A DNA stretch of 54,663 nucleotides from Nocardia camponoti. Its GTDB lineage: Bacteria; Actinomycetota; Actinomycetes; Mycobacteriales; Mycobacteriaceae. The notes under the pieces are model-generated. The model saw nothing but the letters and a program-made list of their open reading frames with translations, was not told the origin of the DNA and did no database searches. Shown piece after piece: positions 53,901 through 54,663 of this stretch (positions are counted from its first letter, which is position 1; every line of letters starts with the position of its first letter). The translations under genes were made by a program, and so were the position numbers. The DNA is taken from the NCBI RefSeq assembly GCF_014646135.1, contig NZ_BMMW01000005.1, positions 1 to 54,663 on the forward strand. Direction: 5' to 3'.

Positions 53901-54161
53901 CGCGCACGGCACGGTGGCCGTGAGCGCGGCAGGCGCGTAAGCGACAAGCGGAGCTTCGACCGAGGCAGGCGACCCTTGCTGTGGCCACGCCACCCGCGCG
54001 GTGTCGACTTTGACGGGGAGAAACGGAATCGCCACCGCACACAAGACGGCAACGAGCCCCGCGACGAGCGCGACCCACTGAGCAATCGAGGAATAACCCC
54101 CCGACCGAACCGCCGAAGCACCCACGGGCGGATGCCCCTGCCGAACGATCAAACCAACCAC
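50931..54161 (-). CDS. Arabinosyltransferase of the Emb family
   Basis: Membrane GT-C enzyme adding arabinose from decaprenyl-phosphoarabinose to arabinogalactan or lipoarabinomannan; target class of ethambutol. 1076 aa from GTG 54161. One N-terminal helix, an extracytoplasmic domain (~60-210), a membrane core of about 14 helices, and a C-terminal carbohydrate-binding domain (~740-1076). The catalytic aspartate pair is in ANTSDDGYILGMAR (280-281), and GYMSNYYRWF holds the Met equivalent to M. tuberculosis EmbB Met306. The next segment, SVDEGPFYTPYTD, differs from the EmbA/B sequence GSPEDPFGWYYN. Which paralogue (EmbA, B or C) is not decidable here. Confidence 0.93.
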   Translation of the reverse strand: MVGLIVRQGHPPVGASAVRSGGYSSIAQWVALVAGLVAVLCAVAIPFLPVKVDTARVAWPQQGSPASVEAPLVAYAPAALTATVPCASITTLSQGGVVTSTIPRQSADMERYGFVVKVVGDTAERPGRVDVVSRSTLLWSAPLADLAGKDCAIATSITPQAATVDVTGVANEGATLAQDLRPQVVGVFSELTGSAPAALNVGITVDSRYTTSPTLLKLAAIIACLIATAAALVALHQLDALDGRSPRRFLPQRWWRLRPTDWVVFAVLTIWHFIGANTSDDGYILGMARGAASSGYMSNYYRWFSVDEGPFYTPYTDIIGWISHFSAASPIVRLPALGAAILTWWLISREVLPRLGVALRRERIATTTAAAVFLAFWLPYNNGLRAEFVVALGVLVTWVSVERAIATHRLLPFAFAVIAAAMTLTVAPSGLICIGALIAGARAATATLVRRAKTVGYLPLLLPIGAAGVVVLTVVFADRTFAGAREMMRVHNLIGPGESWFFEFLRYQYLLDLNADGWLTRRFGVFMMLLGLVVCAITMLRRGGHIPGTATGPTCRLLGITVAAMAFMMFSPTKWTHQFGVFAGLATCVGALTAVAVSRRVQVSPRNRALFAATVSFALAMTFVAANGYWYASAWRIPFWDKPITIGGIGLSSVFAGFTAIALAVAAWHHIDPRPKSDKPRGRFTFAPLAIAAVFMVFVELGSFAKAAVSQYPSYSLASSNFAGAFAGGCGMADQVLVEPDPNVGMLAPFAGDASATLAGQSTGFVAGGVAPVLTSDEVETTTGQANSVSDDPAKLRDASTSAGAETRRDSLSLPFGLDPTTPVFGSYRTGTQEPATLTSGWYRLPDGPRGPLLAISAAGRIRSVDADGIVHPGQELAVEYGTVGADGLPTVGGRVDPIDIGPSPVWRNLRVPLDQLPADTNLVRLVATDRNLGADQWLAVTPPRMPQTVTLNNYLGKRTPVLLDWAVALHFPCQNLMPTHNGIAELPEFRILPDRNGATITNLWQGHDGGGPLGWTQLLFTARTLPTYLNNDWSRDWGSVERYLPLDSAATPAQSSVSTQSRWGTWSPGQTITAW

Positions 54162-54172
54162 GGGCCCCGATA

Positions 54173-54418
54173 CTAGTGTGTTTGCCGATTCGGTGCCCCG
54201 GCGCGGAAGTAGTCGTTGATCGTGCGGAAGATCGCGTCGGAGTCACCCTCCCACGCGGGAACGGGATCGGCGCGCGTGAAGCCCGGCCCGCACGCACGTT
54301 TGCACCATTCGAACGTGCACGGGTCGCGCACCCGAATCTCGACCGTCGCGCGCAGTTCCCGATGCGTAGCGAGGCACGCGCCCCGCAATCGATACGTCGG
54401 CGTGAAGTCGGCCCGCAC
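54173..54418 (-). CDS. Hypothetical 81-aa protein, doubtful
   Basis: An open frame directly upstream of emb (11 bp gap) with RGACLATHRELRATVEIRVR, CTFEWCKRACGPGF and EGDSDAIFRTINDYFRAG. Its first half lies in the 125-bp duplicated block (54298-54530), while the second half is unique and looks protein-like. The start is uncertain. It could be the remaining 3' end of a larger gene damaged by the duplication. Not recognised. Confidence 0.35.
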   Translation of the reverse strand: MRADFTPTYRLRGACLATHRELRATVEIRVRDPCTFEWCKRACGPGFTRADPVPAWEGDSDAIFRTINDYFRAGAPNRQTH

Positions 54419-54530
54419 AAACGTTCACGACATTCGAACGTGCACTGTCGAGCACCCGAATCTCGACCGTTGCGCGCAGCCCGCGATGCGAAGCGAGCGG
54501 TCGCGCCCCTGCAATCGACACGTTCGCGGA
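54298..54530. repeat. Imperfect tandem duplication, 125-bp period
   Basis: The block beginning CATTCGAACGTGCAC at 54306 recurs at 54431, continuing with ACCCGAATCTCGACCG, GCGCGCAG, GATGCG-AGCGAG and CAATCGA-ACG in both copies, with scattered substitutions and small indels. Period 125 bp is not a multiple of three, so it is not a protein repeat. Confidence 0.8.
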
Positions 54531-54564
54531 AACTCAGCCAACCACCCGCGACCTCGAGGAGCGG

Positions 54565-54657
54565 CGGCCCCGAAGGGGCCGGTCGCGGCCGTCCGTCCGT
54601 TCAGGTGCCGTTGCGTAGGCGACGAAGGAGCAAGCAACGGTGCCTGAACGGACGGAC
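54565..54657. repeat. Hairpin and long inverted repeat at right edge
   Basis: CGGCCCC-GAA-GGGGCCG (54565-54581) is a compact hairpin. It is followed by a 24-bp inverted repeat whose arms 54591-54614 and 54634-54657 match at 22 of 24 positions (outer part GTCCGTCCGTTCAGG perfect) around a 19-bp loop. It may be an intergenic repetitive element or a terminator of a gene beyond the window. Confidence 0.75.
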
Positions 54658-54663
54658 CTCAGG

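Overview
The window is about 54.7 kb of high-GC DNA from a mycolic-acid-type actinobacterium (order Mycobacteriales). The evidence is an Emb-type cell-wall arabinosyltransferase, a CtpE-type ATPase, F420-dependent enzymes, BioQ-like operators on biotin genes, EspG/PPE-like proteins and many GTG/TTG starts. From memory, the backbone follows the Mycobacterium tuberculosis Rv1539-Rv1570 region: bioA-bioF-bioD, treX-treY-treZ, the Rv1558-like deazaflavin enzyme, ilvA, dnaE1, rluD and lspA are all here, rearranged and separated by accessory blocks. I cannot name the genus from sequence alone.

Layout. 1-3.3 kb: biotin operon bioA-bioF-bioD (minus) with two near-identical palindromic operators. 3.3-13.8 kb: a cupin gene, the trehalose-from-glycogen genes treX, treY and treZ, an Rv1558-like protein, ilvA and a beta-lactamase-fold hydrolase. 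13.8-17.9 kb: a large membrane protein with three internal tandem-repeat blocks, then a seven-copy 23-bp repeat array in front of an AAA/DUF4143 ATPase gene whose 3' end overlaps dnaE1. 17.9-21.4 kb: dnaE1, with a TTG start.

21.6-28.6 kb: the most unusual region. A cassette of a 118-aa PE/WXG100-like helical-hairpin protein plus a DUF3558 lipoprotein is present three times in tandem. The second copy ends in a 32-codon stub of a PPE-like gene. Only the third leads into the intact PPE-like gene, an EspG-like chaperone and two unknown genes. The copies are almost identical at their 5' and 3' edges and diverged in the middle. No ESX secretion machinery is present in the window. 28.7-36.8 kb: a LytS-type histidine kinase and LytTR regulator, two two-subunit acetate/monocarboxylate symporters and acetyl-CoA synthetase, which together look like an acetate-sensing and uptake locus.

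36.9-43.6 kb: accessory genes: Uma2 nuclease, an orphan HipB-like antitoxin next to gene debris, a LON-domain protein, a Fic protein behind a 41-bp perfect palindrome, a VOC protein, an LLM F420 oxidoreductase and two lipoproteins. 43.7-50.6 kb: lspA-rluD-membrane protein, ctpE with a 54-aa companion gene, rarD and an ADP-ribosylglycohydrolase. 50.7-54.7 kb: a 36-aa peptide gene between palindromes and a strong bidirectional terminator, the emb arabinosyltransferase, and a short region of duplications and inverted repeats. No tRNA, rRNA, CRISPR array or transposase was recognised.
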